A stretch of 64,000 nt of DNA, from positions 124,001-188,000 of the forward strand of contig JAGQTU010000002.1 in NCBI GenBank assembly GCA_020438865.1, read 5' to 3'. Position 1 is the first letter of the stretch. Every line of letters begins with the position of its first letter. The translations under genes were made by a program, and so were the position numbers. The notes below the pieces were generated by a model, which was not told the DNA's origin, did not search any database, and was given only the letters and a program-made list of their open reading frames with translations. Source of the stretch: Mycobacterium sp. (lineage in GTDB: Bacteria > Actinomycetota > Actinomycetes > Mycobacteriales > Mycobacteriaceae). Shown piece by piece: positions 44,533 to 54,542 of the stretch.

Positions 44533-45690
44533 CTACCGGTCCCGCTCAGCGGTGCTGAAGCGCTGCGTGTACCGGGCGAAAAGCGACCCCAGTGCGTCGA
44601 CATCGATGCCGAACGCCTCCGGTCCCGGCCGGTCGATCTGCTCCCGGTTGACCGCCGAGGTCTGCCACCACCGCCGCATGCCGGCCTCGAACTCGGCGCT
44701 GACCTCCGCGCCCAGCCACGCATACAGCGACCGCACCGTCTCGATCGGTTCGGATTGCATCTGGCGAAAGTCGATGTCGTAGAACCGGTCCTCGTTGTCG
44801 GCCCGGAAGTCCAGGGTGCGGGTCATGCCGACACTCCAGGTCTCCACGTTGAGCTCACCGAGGTAGTGGCGGTCCAACTCTTCGGTGAACGGGTTGGCCA
44901 GTTCGCTGTAGAGATCGGCTATCGACGGGATCACGTCGACGACGTCGCGGTGCGTCATCACGAACCTGGCGTCGGGAAAAGCGTTGGCCAGGGCCGCGAT
45001 TCCCACCATGTGCGCCGGTGCCTTGAGCCGCCACGGCCGTGCCGGGGTGCCCCACTGCAGCAGCCGCAGCACCCGGCGGTGATAGGCGTAGGCCGTGCTC
45101 AGGTCCGCTCGGTACAACAGCCAGGAGGAGTAGGACGGGATGCGGGCGTAGGCCTCGAAGGCCTGGGACTTGAAGTCCAGCGCCATCAGGTCCAGGCACT
45201 CCCCCGGTGCGGTCGCCGTGACCGGCACAAGGTGCTTGATGCGCGGCATGAACTTGTCCTGCAACGCAAGCGATCGCTCCATCCGGGCGATGCGGGGGTC
45301 CGGCCCACGGACGGTCGAGGGGGGCGGGCACGGTTGGTTCGACTCGAACCAGCGCAGCGACCGAACCTCGGGATCGTGACCGAGCAGCACCGACAACGCG
45401 GTGGAGCCGGTCCGCGGCAGACCCAGCCCGATCAGCGCGGGCTCGAGGGCCTCGTCGGCGATCTCTGGATGGCGTCGGTACCAGTCCTCGACCTGCAGTC
45501 GCTGGCTGAGATGGCCGACGACCTGGCGGCGCATCGCGCGTTCCCCGACCGCGTTGAGCCGTGCCTCGTCCCGCAGGGCCGCCACGAGGATCTCCAGGCC
45601 CTCCCGGAAGGTGTCAGCCCCGAAATCATCGAGGCCGGTCTCCGAGCGCGCTTCGTCCAGCAGGTCCGCTACCGCGCCGAAGGCTGACAC
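44533..45690 (-). CDS. sulfotransferase family protein
   Basis: A 385-residue protein. The PAPS 5'-phosphosulfate loop is GLPRTGSTAL at about 90, and the 3'-phosphate segment is around RFVMTHRDVVDVIPS. This places it with the large mycobacterial sulfotransferase family that sulfates lipids or small molecules. I chose the GTG at 45690, since the open frame upstream runs back into kdpF. The target molecule is unknown. It is divergent from the kdp operon. Confidence 0.88.
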   Translation of the reverse strand: MSAFGAVADLLDEARSETGLDDFGADTFREGLEILVAALRDEARLNAVGERAMRRQVVGHLSQRLQVEDWYRRHPEIADEALEPALIGLGLPRTGSTALSVLLGHDPEVRSLRWFESNQPCPPPSTVRGPDPRIARMERSLALQDKFMPRIKHLVPVTATAPGECLDLMALDFKSQAFEAYARIPSYSSWLLYRADLSTAYAYHRRVLRLLQWGTPARPWRLKAPAHMVGIAALANAFPDARFVMTHRDVVDVIPSIADLYSELANPFTEELDRHYLGELNVETWSVGMTRTLDFRADNEDRFYDIDFRQMQSEPIETVRSLYAWLGAEVSAEFEAGMRRWWQTSAVNREQIDRPGPEAFGIDVDALGSLFARYTQRFSTAERDR

Positions 45691-45721
45691 CGGTTCATTC
45701 GACCACGCCGTGTGCGAAGCC

Positions 45722-45749
45722 CGTAAAGGCGACCCGTTCGGGCGTAAAG
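45722..45749. repeat. direct repeat in the kdp promoter region
   Basis: CGTAAAG occurs at 45722-45728 and 45743-45749, 21 bp apart (two DNA turns), in the 135-bp gap before the kdp operon. This spacing suits an OmpR-class dimer such as KdpE. Confidence 0.4.
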
Positions 45750-45825
45750 AAACCGTCAACGGCGGGCGGTGGCGGCCTGCGGGCGACCTAGCGTGGTCGT
45801 GGTCGTGGACCGTGAACGGAGAGAG

Positions 45826-45909
45826 ATGGGTGTCGTCATATACCTCGTGCTGACGGTGGCGATCTTCGCGCTGCTCGGCCTGGTGCAGAAGTTGGTCGAG
45901 CGCCTGTGA
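45826..45909 (+). CDS. 27-residue membrane peptide heading the kdp operon
   Basis: A small frame too short for usual gene finding. The ATG at 45826 has GGAGAG directly upstream. It encodes [20 protein letters not shown] plus a short QKLVERL basic tail: one membrane helix. Its stop overlaps the kdpF GTG by 4 bp (GTGA). The coupling and RBS argue it is translated. It may be a second small subunit of the Kdp pump, beside KdpF. No function is established. Confidence 0.7.
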   Translation: MGVVIYLVLTVAIFALLGLVQKLVERL

Positions 45910-45995
45910 GCCTCGAGAACGTCGTCGGTCTGGCGCTTGCCGTGGTGCTCGCGGTCTTCGTGGGCGCCGCGCTGCTGTTCCCGGAACGGTTCTGA
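45906..45995 (+). CDS. kdpF: KdpF, small subunit of K+-transporting ATPase
   Basis: A 29-residue single-helix protein ([20 protein letters not shown]...LLFPERF). The ending FPERF is typical of KdpF, which lies against KdpA and stabilises the KdpFABC complex. The GTG overlaps the upstream peptide's stop and its own TGA overlaps the kdpA ATG by one base, so all three are translationally coupled. Confidence 0.9.
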   Translation: MSLENVVGLALAVVLAVFVGAALLFPERF

Positions 45996-47665
45996 TGACC
46001 ACGACATCGGCGGGGATCGCGTTCCTCGCGCTACTGGTCCTTGCCCTGGCCGCCGTGCACGTGCCGCTGGGCGACTACATGTACCGCGTGTACAGCGCGG
46101 AGAAGGACAACCGGGTCGAGCGGGTGATCTACCGGCTGATCGGCGCCGACCCACGCTCGGAGCAGAACTGGGGCGCGTACGCCCGCAGCGTGCTCGCCTT
46201 CTCGGCGATCAGCATCCTGTTCCTTTTCGTCTTCCAACTGGTGCAGGGCAGGCTGCCACTGCATCTCAAGGATCCGGCCACGCCGATGACGCCGGCGCTG
46301 GCGTGGAACACGGCGATCAGCTTCGTGACCAATACCAACTGGCAGGCCTACTCCGGTGAGTCCACCCAAGGCCACCTCGTGCAGATGGCCGGCTTGGCTG
46401 TCCAGAACTTCGTCTCCGCCGCGGTAGGCATGGCGGTGGCCGTCGCGCTGGTGCGAGGGTTCGCCCGCCGTCACGCCACCGAGCTGGGCAACTTCTGGGT
46501 CGACCTGGTCCGCGGCACACTGCGCATCCTGCTGCCGATCGCTGTCGTCGCCGCGATCATCCTCATCGCCGGCGGCGCGATCCAGAATTTCCATCTGCAC
46601 GACCAGGTGGTCGACACCCTGGCCGGCGCGCAGCAGACCATCACCGGCGGACCGGTGGCCAGCCAGGAGGCCATCAAGGAACTGGGCACCAACGGCGGCG
46701 GCTTCTACAACGCCAACTCCGCGCACCCGTTCGAGAACCCGACCACCTGGACCAACTGGATCGAGGTCTTCCTGCTGCTGGTGATCAGCTTCTCGCTGCC
46801 ACGCACCTTCGGGCGCATGGTCGAGAGCAGGAAGCAGGGCTATGCGATCGCCGCCGTGATGGCGGTCCTCGCACTGATCAGCGTCAGCCTGATGCTGCGG
46901 TTCCAGCTCCAGGCCCACGGCACGGTCCCAACCGCGGTCGGTTCGGCGATGGAGGGGGTGGAGCAGCGCTTCGGGGTGGCCGATTCCGCGGTCTTCGCCG
47001 ACGCCACCACCCTGACGTCGACCGGTGCGGTGGACTCGTTCCACGACTCCTATACCAGCCTCGGCGGGATGATGACGTTGTTCAACATGCAGTTCGGCGA
47101 GGTCGCGCCGGGCGGCACCGGATCGGGCCTGTACGGCATGCTGATTCTCGCGGTGATCACCGTCTTCGTCGCCGGCCTCATGGTCGGACGCACCCCCGAG
47201 TACCTGGGCAAGAAGATCACGCCACGCGAGATCAAGCTCGCCGCAAGCTATTTCCTGGTGACACCGCTACTTGTGCTCACCGGGACCGCGATCGCCATGG
47301 CAATGCCCGGACAGCGGGCCGCAATGCTCAACTCGGGTCCGCACGGCTTGTCCGAGGTGTTGTACGCCTTCACCTCGGCCGCCAACAACAACGGTTCCGC
47401 CTTCGCCGGCCTGAGCGTCAACACCGACTGGTACAACACCGCGCTCGGCCTGGCGATGGTGCTCGGCCGGTTCCTGCCGATCGTGCTGGTGCTCGCCCTG
47501 GCGGGCTCGCTGGCCAGGCAGGGCCACACCCCGGAGTCGATCGGCACCCTGCCCACCCACCGACCGCAGTTCGTCGGAATGGTCGCCGGGGTGACGCTCA
47601 TCCTGGTGGCCCTCACATTCCTGCCCGTGCTCGCGCTCGGGCCCCTTGCTGAAGGAATCCACTGA
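45995..47665 (+). CDS. kdpA: KdpA, potassium-binding subunit of Kdp ATPase
   Basis: A 556-residue multi-helix protein, the K+ channel-like subunit. Four selectivity-filter regions are visible: [12 protein letters not shown] (about 110), [20 protein letters not shown] (about 230), [16 protein letters not shown] (about 368) and [14 protein letters not shown] (about 465). It binds K+ from outside and feeds it to KdpB. It is followed 2 bp later by kdpB. Confidence 0.96.
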   Translation: MTTTSAGIAFLALLVLALAAVHVPLGDYMYRVYSAEKDNRVERVIYRLIGADPRSEQNWGAYARSVLAFSAISILFLFVFQLVQGRLPLHLKDPATPMTPALAWNTAISFVTNTNWQAYSGESTQGHLVQMAGLAVQNFVSAAVGMAVAVALVRGFARRHATELGNFWVDLVRGTLRILLPIAVVAAIILIAGGAIQNFHLHDQVVDTLAGAQQTITGGPVASQEAIKELGTNGGGFYNANSAHPFENPTTWTNWIEVFLLLVISFSLPRTFGRMVESRKQGYAIAAVMAVLALISVSLMLRFQLQAHGTVPTAVGSAMEGVEQRFGVADSAVFADATTLTSTGAVDSFHDSYTSLGGMMTLFNMQFGEVAPGGTGSGLYGMLILAVITVFVAGLMVGRTPEYLGKKITPREIKLAASYFLVTPLLVLTGTAIAMAMPGQRAAMLNSGPHGLSEVLYAFTSAANNNGSAFAGLSVNTDWYNTALGLAMVLGRFLPIVLVLALAGSLARQGHTPESIGTLPTHRPQFVGMVAGVTLILVALTFLPVLALGPLAEGIH

Positions 47666-47667
47666 CC

Positions 47668-49806
47668 ATGGCCGCCAACACAATCGAGGCCGACACCGTG
47701 CAGAGCGCCCCTAAGAACCAGGTGCAGGGCGGCCTGCTCGACCCGAGACTGCTGTGGAAGTCCCTGCCGGACGCCCTGCGCAAGCTGGATCCGCGCACGC
47801 TCTGGCGCAATCCGGTCATGTTCATCGTGGAGATCGGCGCGGTCTGGAGCACCATCCTGGCGATCTTCACGCCGAGCTGGTTCGCCTGGCTGATCGTGTT
47901 CTGGCTGTGGCTGACCGTGGTGTTCGCCAACCTCGCCGAGGCCGTCGCGGAAGGCCGCGGCAAGGCACAGGCCGAATCGCTGCGAAAGACCAAGGCCGAC
48001 ACCATGGCTCGCCGCCTGACCGGCTGGGAGCCGGGTCGACCCGGCACCGAGGAGGGGGTGGCCGCGCCGCTGTTGAACCAGGGGGACATCGTCGTCGTCG
48101 AAGCCGGACAGGTCATCCCCGGTGACGGTGACGTCGTGGAAGGCATCGCCTCGGTGGACGAATCGGCCATCACCGGCGAGTCCGCCCCGGTGATCCGCGA
48201 GTCCGGTGGCGACCGCTCGGCGGTGACGGGCGGCACCACGGTGCTGTCGGACCGCATCGTCGTTCGGATCACCCAGAAACCGGGCGAGAGCTTCATCGAC
48301 CGGATGATCGCCCTGGTCGAGGGCGCCAACCGCCAGAAGACGCCGAACGAGATCGCGCTGAACATCCTGCTCGCGGCGCTGACGATCATCTTCATCTTCG
48401 CCGTCGCCACTTTGCAGCCACTGGCGATCTATTCGAAGGCCAACAACCCGGGCGTGCCCGACTCCCTGGCGCTGACCGGCGACGGTGTGACCGGCATCGT
48501 GATGGTGTCGCTGCTGGTCTGTCTGATCCCGACGACCATCGGCGCGCTGCTGTCGGCGATCGGCATCGCCGGCATGGACCGCCTCGTGCAGCGCAATGTA
48601 CTGGCCATGTCGGGTCGTGCCGTCGAGGCCGCCGGCGACGTCAACACGCTGTTGCTGGACAAGACCGGCACCATCACGCTCGGCAACCGGCAGGCTTCGG
48701 ACTTCGTGCCGCTACCCGGGGTCGGCTCCGATCAGCTCGCCGACGCCGCGCAGCTGTCCAGCCTGGCCGACGAGACGCCGGAGGGCCGCTCCATCGTGGT
48801 GTTCGCCAAGGAGGAGTTCGGCCTGCGCGCCCGCACCCCAGGCGAACTGGTCAACGCCGAGTGGGTGGAGTTCTCCGCGACCACCCGAATGTCCGGGGTG
48901 AACCTGGACAACGGCCACCAGCTGCGCAAGGGTGCGGCGAGTTCGGTGGCGCAGTGGGTGCGCGACCAGGGTGGCACCGTGCCCGCCGATCTCGGCAACC
49001 TCGTCGACGGCATCTCCGCCGGCGGCGGCACCCCGCTGGTCGTCGGGCAGAGCTTCGATGGGAAGGCCGAGGTGCTGGGCGTCATCCACCTCAAGGATGT
49101 CGTCAAGCAGGGCATGCGGGACCGCTTCGACGAGATGCGCAAGATGGGCATCCGCACGGTGATGATCACCGGCGACAACCCGTTGACCGCCAAGGCGATT
49201 GCCGACGAGGCCGGGGTGGACGACTTCCTGGCCGAGGCGACGCCGGAGGACAAGCTCGCGTTGATCAAGCGCGAACAGGAGGGTGGAAAGCTGGTCGCGA
49301 TGACCGGTGACGGCACCAACGACGCGCCGGCGCTGGCCCAGGCCGACGTCGGGGTGGCGATGAACACCGGCACCTCGGCGGCCAAAGAGGCCGGCAACAT
49401 GGTCGATCTCGACTCCGACCCGACCAAGCTCATCGAGATCGTCGAGATCGGCAAGCAGTTGCTGATCACCCGGGGCGCGCTCACCACGTTCTCGATCGCC
49501 AACGACATCGCCAAGTACTTCGCCATCATCCCGGCGATGTTCGTCGCCCTCTTCCCGGGACTGGACCTGCTGAACATCATGCGGCTGCACAGCCCGCAGT
49601 CGGCGATCCTGTCCGCGGTCATCTTCAACGCGATCATCATCATCGCGCTGATCCCGCTGTCCCTGCGCGGTGTTCGCTACACCCCCAGCAGTGCGTCAAA
49701 GCTGTTGAACCGCAACCTGTACGTCTACGGCCTCGGCGGCATCGTCGCCCCGTTCATCGGGATCAAGCTCATCGACCTCGTCATCCAGTTCTTACCGGGA
49801 ATGTGA
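47668..49806 (+). CDS. kdpB: KdpB, P-type ATPase subunit of Kdp pump
   Basis: A 712-residue P-type ATPase. The phosphorylated Asp is in DKTGTIT (about 330). The actuator TGES loop ([10 protein letters not shown]), nucleotide domain and hinge [19 protein letters not shown] are all intact. It hydrolyses ATP to drive K+ uptake with KdpA and KdpC. Length and motifs are normal for the family. Confidence 0.97.
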   Translation: MAANTIEADTVQSAPKNQVQGGLLDPRLLWKSLPDALRKLDPRTLWRNPVMFIVEIGAVWSTILAIFTPSWFAWLIVFWLWLTVVFANLAEAVAEGRGKAQAESLRKTKADTMARRLTGWEPGRPGTEEGVAAPLLNQGDIVVVEAGQVIPGDGDVVEGIASVDESAITGESAPVIRESGGDRSAVTGGTTVLSDRIVVRITQKPGESFIDRMIALVEGANRQKTPNEIALNILLAALTIIFIFAVATLQPLAIYSKANNPGVPDSLALTGDGVTGIVMVSLLVCLIPTTIGALLSAIGIAGMDRLVQRNVLAMSGRAVEAAGDVNTLLLDKTGTITLGNRQASDFVPLPGVGSDQLADAAQLSSLADETPEGRSIVVFAKEEFGLRARTPGELVNAEWVEFSATTRMSGVNLDNGHQLRKGAASSVAQWVRDQGGTVPADLGNLVDGISAGGGTPLVVGQSFDGKAEVLGVIHLKDVVKQGMRDRFDEMRKMGIRTVMITGDNPLTAKAIADEAGVDDFLAEATPEDKLALIKREQEGGKLVAMTGDGTNDAPALAQADVGVAMNTGTSAAKEAGNMVDLDSDPTKLIEIVEIGKQLLITRGALTTFSIANDIAKYFAIIPAMFVALFPGLDLLNIMRLHSPQSAILSAVIFNAIIIIALIPLSLRGVRYTPSSASKLLNRNLYVYGLGGIVAPFIGIKLIDLVIQFLPGM

Positions 49807-49809
49807 CAG

Positions 49810-50682
49810 ATGAACCTTTCCACACTCATTCGCCAACACTGGGCCGCGCTGCGCGCGCTGCTGGTGCTCACCGTCGTCGTGGGCATCGGATATCCGCTGT
49901 TGATCTGGCTGGTGGCCCAGATCCCGGGCCTGAAGGACAAGGCCGACGGGTCGATCATCGAGCTCAACGGAAAGCCGGTGGCGTCCAGCCTGATCGGCCA
50001 GCTGTTCACCGACGACAAGGGCAATCCGTTGCCGCAGTACTTCCAGAGCCGCCCGTCGGCCGCCGGTGCCGGCTACGACCCCCTGTCGACGAGCGCGTCG
50101 AACCTGGGTCCGGAGAGCATCGTCGACACACCCGGCAGACCGAGCCTGCTGACGCAGGTGTGCACGCGCAGCAAGGCCGTCGGCGACCTCGAGGGGGTGG
50201 ACGGCAAGCGGCCGTTCTGCACCGGCGGCGGCGTGGGCGCCGTGCTTTCGGTCATTGGCCCACGCGATGCCGGCGGCAAGGTGCTGCGTCCGACGAAGGT
50301 CGTCAGCATCAATGAGCCGTGCGGGACGACCGCCCGCCCGTTCATCGACACCTACGAGGGCATCCGGGTGGTGTGCGCAACGGCCGGTGCGGACTACTCG
50401 GCAGGACAGATCGTGCCGGTCGAAGGGGCCGCGGTCGACCCCGCGGTGCCGGCCGACGCGGTGACCGCCAGCGGCAGCGGCCTGGACCCGAACATCTCCC
50501 CCGCCTACGCCGAACTTCAGATCGCGCGCGTCGCGAAGATCCGCGGAGTGAGTCCAGACGCAGTTCGCCAACTCGTCGTGTCCCACACCGAAGGCCGCAC
50601 GCTGGGCTTCCTCGGCGAGCCGGGGGTCAACGTGGTGGAGCTCAACATCGCCTTGGACCAGAAGTATCCGATGAAGAGCTGA
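49810..50682 (+). CDS. kdpC: KdpC with large internal insertion
   Basis: A 290-residue KdpC, about 100 longer than typical. The N-terminal membrane helix (RALLVLTVVVGIGYPLLIWL) and QYFQSRPSAAGAGYDPLSTSASNLGP are standard. The conserved VPADAVTASGSGLDPNISPAYAELQI resumes near residue 215. Between them (about 108-210) is an insertion with four Cys (VCTR, FCTG, EPCG, VCAT), positioned outside the membrane. KdpC couples KdpA and KdpB. The insert may form two disulfides. Confidence 0.93.
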   Translation: MNLSTLIRQHWAALRALLVLTVVVGIGYPLLIWLVAQIPGLKDKADGSIIELNGKPVASSLIGQLFTDDKGNPLPQYFQSRPSAAGAGYDPLSTSASNLGPESIVDTPGRPSLLTQVCTRSKAVGDLEGVDGKRPFCTGGGVGAVLSVIGPRDAGGKVLRPTKVVSINEPCGTTARPFIDTYEGIRVVCATAGADYSAGQIVPVEGAAVDPAVPADAVTASGSGLDPNISPAYAELQIARVAKIRGVSPDAVRQLVVSHTEGRTLGFLGEPGVNVVELNIALDQKYPMKS

Positions 50683-50689
50683 TGGAGCG

Positions 50690-53329
50690 GTGGATCGATC
50701 TGCGAATAATAGAAGCGTGGACACCGTCCAGCCCCCACGCGTGACTTCCGGCGGCGAACCGCCGCCGGACACGTCGTCGGAGAGCGATGAGCAGCCCGCC
50801 TCGCCCGGCTCCAAGCCGAAGCGGGGCGAGTTGCGCATCTACCTCGGTGCGGCGCCTGGTGTCGGCAAGACCTTCGCAATGCTCGGCGAGGCGCACCGCC
50901 GCCTCGAGCGCGGCACGGACCTGGTCGCCGCGGTGGTCGAGACCCACGGCCGCAAGAAGACCGCCGAGCTGCTCGACGGGATAGACATCATCCCGCCGCG
51001 CTACATCGACTACCGCGGCGGCCGTTTCCCCGAACTCGACGTACCGGCCGTACTGGCCCGGCGGCCTCAGGTCGTCCTCGTCGACGAACTGGCCCACACC
51101 AACACCCCGGGCAGCAAGAACCCGAAACGCTGGATGGACGTCGAAGAGCTGCTCGACGCCGGCATCTCGGTGATCTCCACCGTCAACGTGCAGCACCTCG
51201 AGAGCCTCAACGACGTCGTCGCGCAGATCACCGGCATCGAACAGCAGGAGACGGTGCCCGACGAGATCGTCCGCCAGGCATCCCAGATCGAACTGGTCGA
51301 CATCACACCGGAGGCCCTGCGGCGCAGGCTTTCCCACGGCAACGTCTACGCCCCCGAGAAGGTCGACGCGGCGCTGTCGAACTACTTCCGCCGCGGCAAC
51401 CTCACCGCGCTGCGGGAGCTGGCCCTGCTGTGGCTCGCCGACCAGGTCGACGCCGCCCTGGCGAAGTACCGCGCCGACAACAAGATAACGGCCACCTGGG
51501 AGGCCCGCGAACGCGTGGTCGTCGCGGTCACCGGCGGGCCCGAGTCCGAGACCTTGGTGCGCCGGGCATCCCGCATCGCGTCGAAGTCCAGCGCCGAGCT
51601 GATGATCGTGCACGTGGTGCGCGGCGACGGCCTCTCCGGGGTTTCCGCACCACAGATGGGCAAGGTTCGGGAGCTGGCCGCCAGCCTCGGCGCCACCGTA
51701 CACACGGTAGTCGGTGATGACCTGCCAAAAGCGTTGCTGGACTTCGCCCGTGAGATGAATGCCACCCAGCTGGTGATCGGTACGTCGCGCCGGTCGCGCT
51801 GGGCGAGGATCTTCGACGAGGGAATCGGCGCGGCGATCGTGCAGAACTCCGGGAAGATCGACGTGCACATGGTGACCCATGAGGAATCCAAGCGCGGCTT
51901 CTCGGTGCGCTCGGTCTCCCCGCTCGAGCGCCGGGCGATCTCCTGGGTGGCCGCCGTGCTGGTCCCGTCCGTCATCTGCGCGATCACCGCCCTGTTCCTC
52001 GACAGGTACCTGAAGATTCCCGGCGAGACCGCCATCTTCTTCGTCGGTGTGCTTTTCGTCGCCCTGCTGGGTGGCGTCGCACCGGCCGCGGTGTCAGCTG
52101 TGCTGTCCGGCCTGTTGCTCAACTACTTCCTGACCGAGCCGCGCTACACGTTCACCATCGCCGAACCCGACTCGGCCATCACGGAGATCGTGCTGTTGTT
52201 GATGGCGGTCGCCGTCGCGGTGCTGGTCGATCGGGCCAGAAGCCGGGAACGGGAGGCCAGGCACGCGTCCGCCGAAGCCGAGCTGCTGACGCTGTTCTCC
52301 GGGTCGGTACTGCGGGGCGCCGATCTGGACACACTCCTGGAACGGGTGCGCGAGACCTATTCGCAACGCGCCGTGAGCGTGCTGCGCGTGCTCGGCGACG
52401 AGGAGCAGATCGCCGCGTGCGTGGGTGACGATCCCTGTCTAACAGTCGATTCCGCCGACACTGCCATCGAGGTGGGCGATGACGAGTTCTGGATGCTGAT
52501 GGCCGGACGCAAGCTGCCCGCGCGCGACCGACGGGTGCTGACCGCCGTGGCCAAGCAGGCCGCGGGCCTGGTGCGCCAGCGCGAGCTCGCCGAGGAGGCC
52601 GGCAAGGCCGAGGCCATCGAACGCGCCGACGAACTACGCCGCTCGCTGCTGTCGGCGGTCAGCCACGACCTGCGCACGCCGCTGGCCGCGGCGAAGGCCG
52701 CGGTGTCCAGTCTGCGCTCCGATGACGTCGGGTTCTCCCCGGAGGACACCGCCGAACTGCTGGCCACTGTCGAGGAGTCGGTGGACCAGCTGACGGCGCT
52801 GGTCGACAATCTGCTGGACTCGTCCCGGCTGGCGGCCGGCGCGGTGCGTCCCGAGTTGAAGCGGGTGTACCTCGAGGAGGTGGTGCAGCGCGCGCTACTC
52901 GGGATCAGCCGGGGCACAACCGGATTCGGCCCGGGCGGCCTGGACCGGGTCAAGGTCGACGTCGGCGACGCGGTGGCGATGGCCGACGCCGGCCTACTCG
53001 AGCGGGTACTGGCGAACCTGATCGACAACGCGCTGCGCTACGCGCCGGACAGCATCGTCCGGGTCAACGCCGGGCGGGTATCCGACCGCATCCTGATCAA
53101 CGTCGTCGACGAAGGCCCGGGCATTCCGCGCGGACTGGAAGACCAGATGTTCGACGCCTTCCAGCGCCTGGGCGACCGCAACAACAGATACGGCGTGGGG
53201 CTCGGGCTGTCGGTCGCCAAAGGTTTCGTGGAGGCGATGGGCGGGACGATCGCGGCCACCGACACCCCGGGTGGCGGGCTGACGGTGGTGCTCGACCTGG
53301 CGGCGCCGCCCGGAGTGGCCGTCCGATGA
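50690..53329 (+). CDS. kdpD: KdpD, sensor histidine kinase
   Basis: About 879 residues. The N-terminal KdpD domain has Walker A GAAPGVGKT and Walker B VVLVDELAHTN, with a universal stress-like domain after it. Four membrane helices follow (about 415-515), then a sensory linker, the HisKA box (SAVSHDLRTPL, His as phosphosite) and HATPase motifs (NLIDNALRYAP, VDEGPGIP, GLGLSVAKGF). It senses K+ limitation and phosphorylates KdpE. The start is uncertain: GTG at 50690 or at 50717. Confidence 0.95.
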   Translation: MDRSANNRSVDTVQPPRVTSGGEPPPDTSSESDEQPASPGSKPKRGELRIYLGAAPGVGKTFAMLGEAHRRLERGTDLVAAVVETHGRKKTAELLDGIDIIPPRYIDYRGGRFPELDVPAVLARRPQVVLVDELAHTNTPGSKNPKRWMDVEELLDAGISVISTVNVQHLESLNDVVAQITGIEQQETVPDEIVRQASQIELVDITPEALRRRLSHGNVYAPEKVDAALSNYFRRGNLTALRELALLWLADQVDAALAKYRADNKITATWEARERVVVAVTGGPESETLVRRASRIASKSSAELMIVHVVRGDGLSGVSAPQMGKVRELAASLGATVHTVVGDDLPKALLDFAREMNATQLVIGTSRRSRWARIFDEGIGAAIVQNSGKIDVHMVTHEESKRGFSVRSVSPLERRAISWVAAVLVPSVICAITALFLDRYLKIPGETAIFFVGVLFVALLGGVAPAAVSAVLSGLLLNYFLTEPRYTFTIAEPDSAITEIVLLLMAVAVAVLVDRARSREREARHASAEAELLTLFSGSVLRGADLDTLLERVRETYSQRAVSVLRVLGDEEQIAACVGDDPCLTVDSADTAIEVGDDEFWMLMAGRKLPARDRRVLTAVAKQAAGLVRQRELAEEAGKAEAIERADELRRSLLSAVSHDLRTPLAAAKAAVSSLRSDDVGFSPEDTAELLATVEESVDQLTALVDNLLDSSRLAAGAVRPELKRVYLEEVVQRALLGISRGTTGFGPGGLDRVKVDVGDAVAMADAGLLERVLANLIDNALRYAPDSIVRVNAGRVSDRILINVVDEGPGIPRGLEDQMFDAFQRLGDRNNRYGVGLGLSVAKGFVEAMGGTIAATDTPGGGLTVVLDLAAPPGVAVR

Positions 53330-54012
53330 CGAAGACCAAGGTGCTGGTGATCGACGACGAACCGCAGATCCTCCGGGCGCTGCGGATCAACCTCAGCGTG
53401 CGCGGCTACGAGGTGATCACCGCGGCCACCGGGGCGGCCGCACTGAAGGTCGCAGCCGAGCAGCACCCGGACGTGATCGTGCTCGATCTCGGCCTGCCCG
53501 ATATGGACGGCATCGAGGTGCTCGGCGGGTTGCGCGGCTGGTTGAGCGCACCGGTGATCGTGCTCTCGGCTCGCACCGACTCCGCCGAGAAGGTCGAGGC
53601 GTTGGATGCCGGCGCGGACGACTACGTGACCAAGCCGTTCGGCATGGACGAGTTCCTGGCCCGACTGCGCGCCGCCGTCCGCCGGGGCGCGGCGGCCTCG
53701 GACACCGACGAGCCGGTGATCGAAACCGATTCCTTCACAGTCGATCTGGCTGCGAAGAAGGTGAGCCGAAACGGCGCTGAGGTGCATCTGACCCCCACCG
53801 AGTGGGGCATGCTCGAGATGCTGGCCCGCAACCGCGGCAAGCTGGTCGGCCGCGAGGAGTTGCTCAAGGAGGTATGGGGGCCGGCCTATGCGAAGGAGAC
53901 CCACTATCTGCGGGTGTACCTGGCCCAGTTACGGCGCAAGCTCGAAGACGATCCGTCGCACCCGCGTCATCTGCTCACCGAGGCCGGGATGGGCTACCGC
54001 TTCGAGGCGTGA
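53326..54012 (+). CDS. kdpE: KdpE, OmpR-family response regulator
   Basis: 228 residues. The receiver domain has the acidic pair DDE near residue 11, the phospho-Asp in VIVLDLGLP (about 52), a Ser/Thr and the Lys in VTKPF. A winged-helix DNA-binding domain (about 130-228) follows. The ATG overlaps the kdpD stop by 4 bp. It should activate the kdp operon under low potassium. Downstream is an unassigned Cys-rich ORF. Confidence 0.96.
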   Translation: MTKTKVLVIDDEPQILRALRINLSVRGYEVITAATGAAALKVAAEQHPDVIVLDLGLPDMDGIEVLGGLRGWLSAPVIVLSARTDSAEKVEALDAGADDYVTKPFGMDEFLARLRAAVRRGAAASDTDEPVIETDSFTVDLAAKKVSRNGAEVHLTPTEWGMLEMLARNRGKLVGREELLKEVWGPAYAKETHYLRVYLAQLRRKLEDDPSHPRHLLTEAGMGYRFEA

Positions 54013-54130
54013 TCCCGGCGGGTGCGCGGGCAACCGCAGCGGGGCGCACAGATTCCACTGACACACCCGTCAAACGCGAACTATCGTGTGCACAGGGCCC
54101 GTCGGCCGGGCCGCGAAGGAGATGATCGAC

Positions 54131-54256
54131 ATGCAGGTTTCCGTGCAGATTTCCGGGAAGCACACCGGTGGCTGTACCTGTCGTTGCAACGCCTGCGACG
54201 GTGGGCACCACTGCCACAACATCGGCAGCGGCTGCCGCGTCAAGCTCGGTCACTGA
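54131..54256 (+). CDS. 41-residue Cys/His-rich peptide, possible metal-binding protein
   Basis: Below usual gene length. From the ATG at 54131 (AAGGAG 9 nt upstream; an ATG at 54122 is also in frame but abuts that site) it encodes MQVSVQISGKHTGG followed by CTCRCNACDGGHHCHNIG and SGCRVKLGH. Six Cys and five His in 41 residues form CxCxC, CxxC and HHCH patterns, as in small metallothioneins or zinc ribbons. It is not MymT, whose sequence differs. It lies 118 bp after kdpE, with a GC hairpin between. The 286 bp that follow show nothing coding. Confidence 0.6.
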   Translation: MQVSVQISGKHTGGCTCRCNACDGGHHCHNIGSGCRVKLGH

Positions 54257-54542
54257 TCTCCGCACGCAGCGGGACGCCGCGGTTGCGACGACGCCGCTGT
54301 TGCGTACAAACACCGTTGTTTGCCCCCCGCGCGCCGGGCTGGACTTCGTCGCGGCCGTCGGAATGACCGCTCTCGGTGCGCCTTTGGGCCGCCGCGCCGT
54401 CCACCGTGACGTGCTCCGGGGGCCGACCCCGGGCCTTGCCCGCACCACCTCGTAACGCGTGGTTGGCGGCCGCGCGCAGCGGGTATGCCAGCGACCTGCC
54501 GGCCCGTCAATACCGCAGGGGCCGCTGAGGGAAGGCACCACC

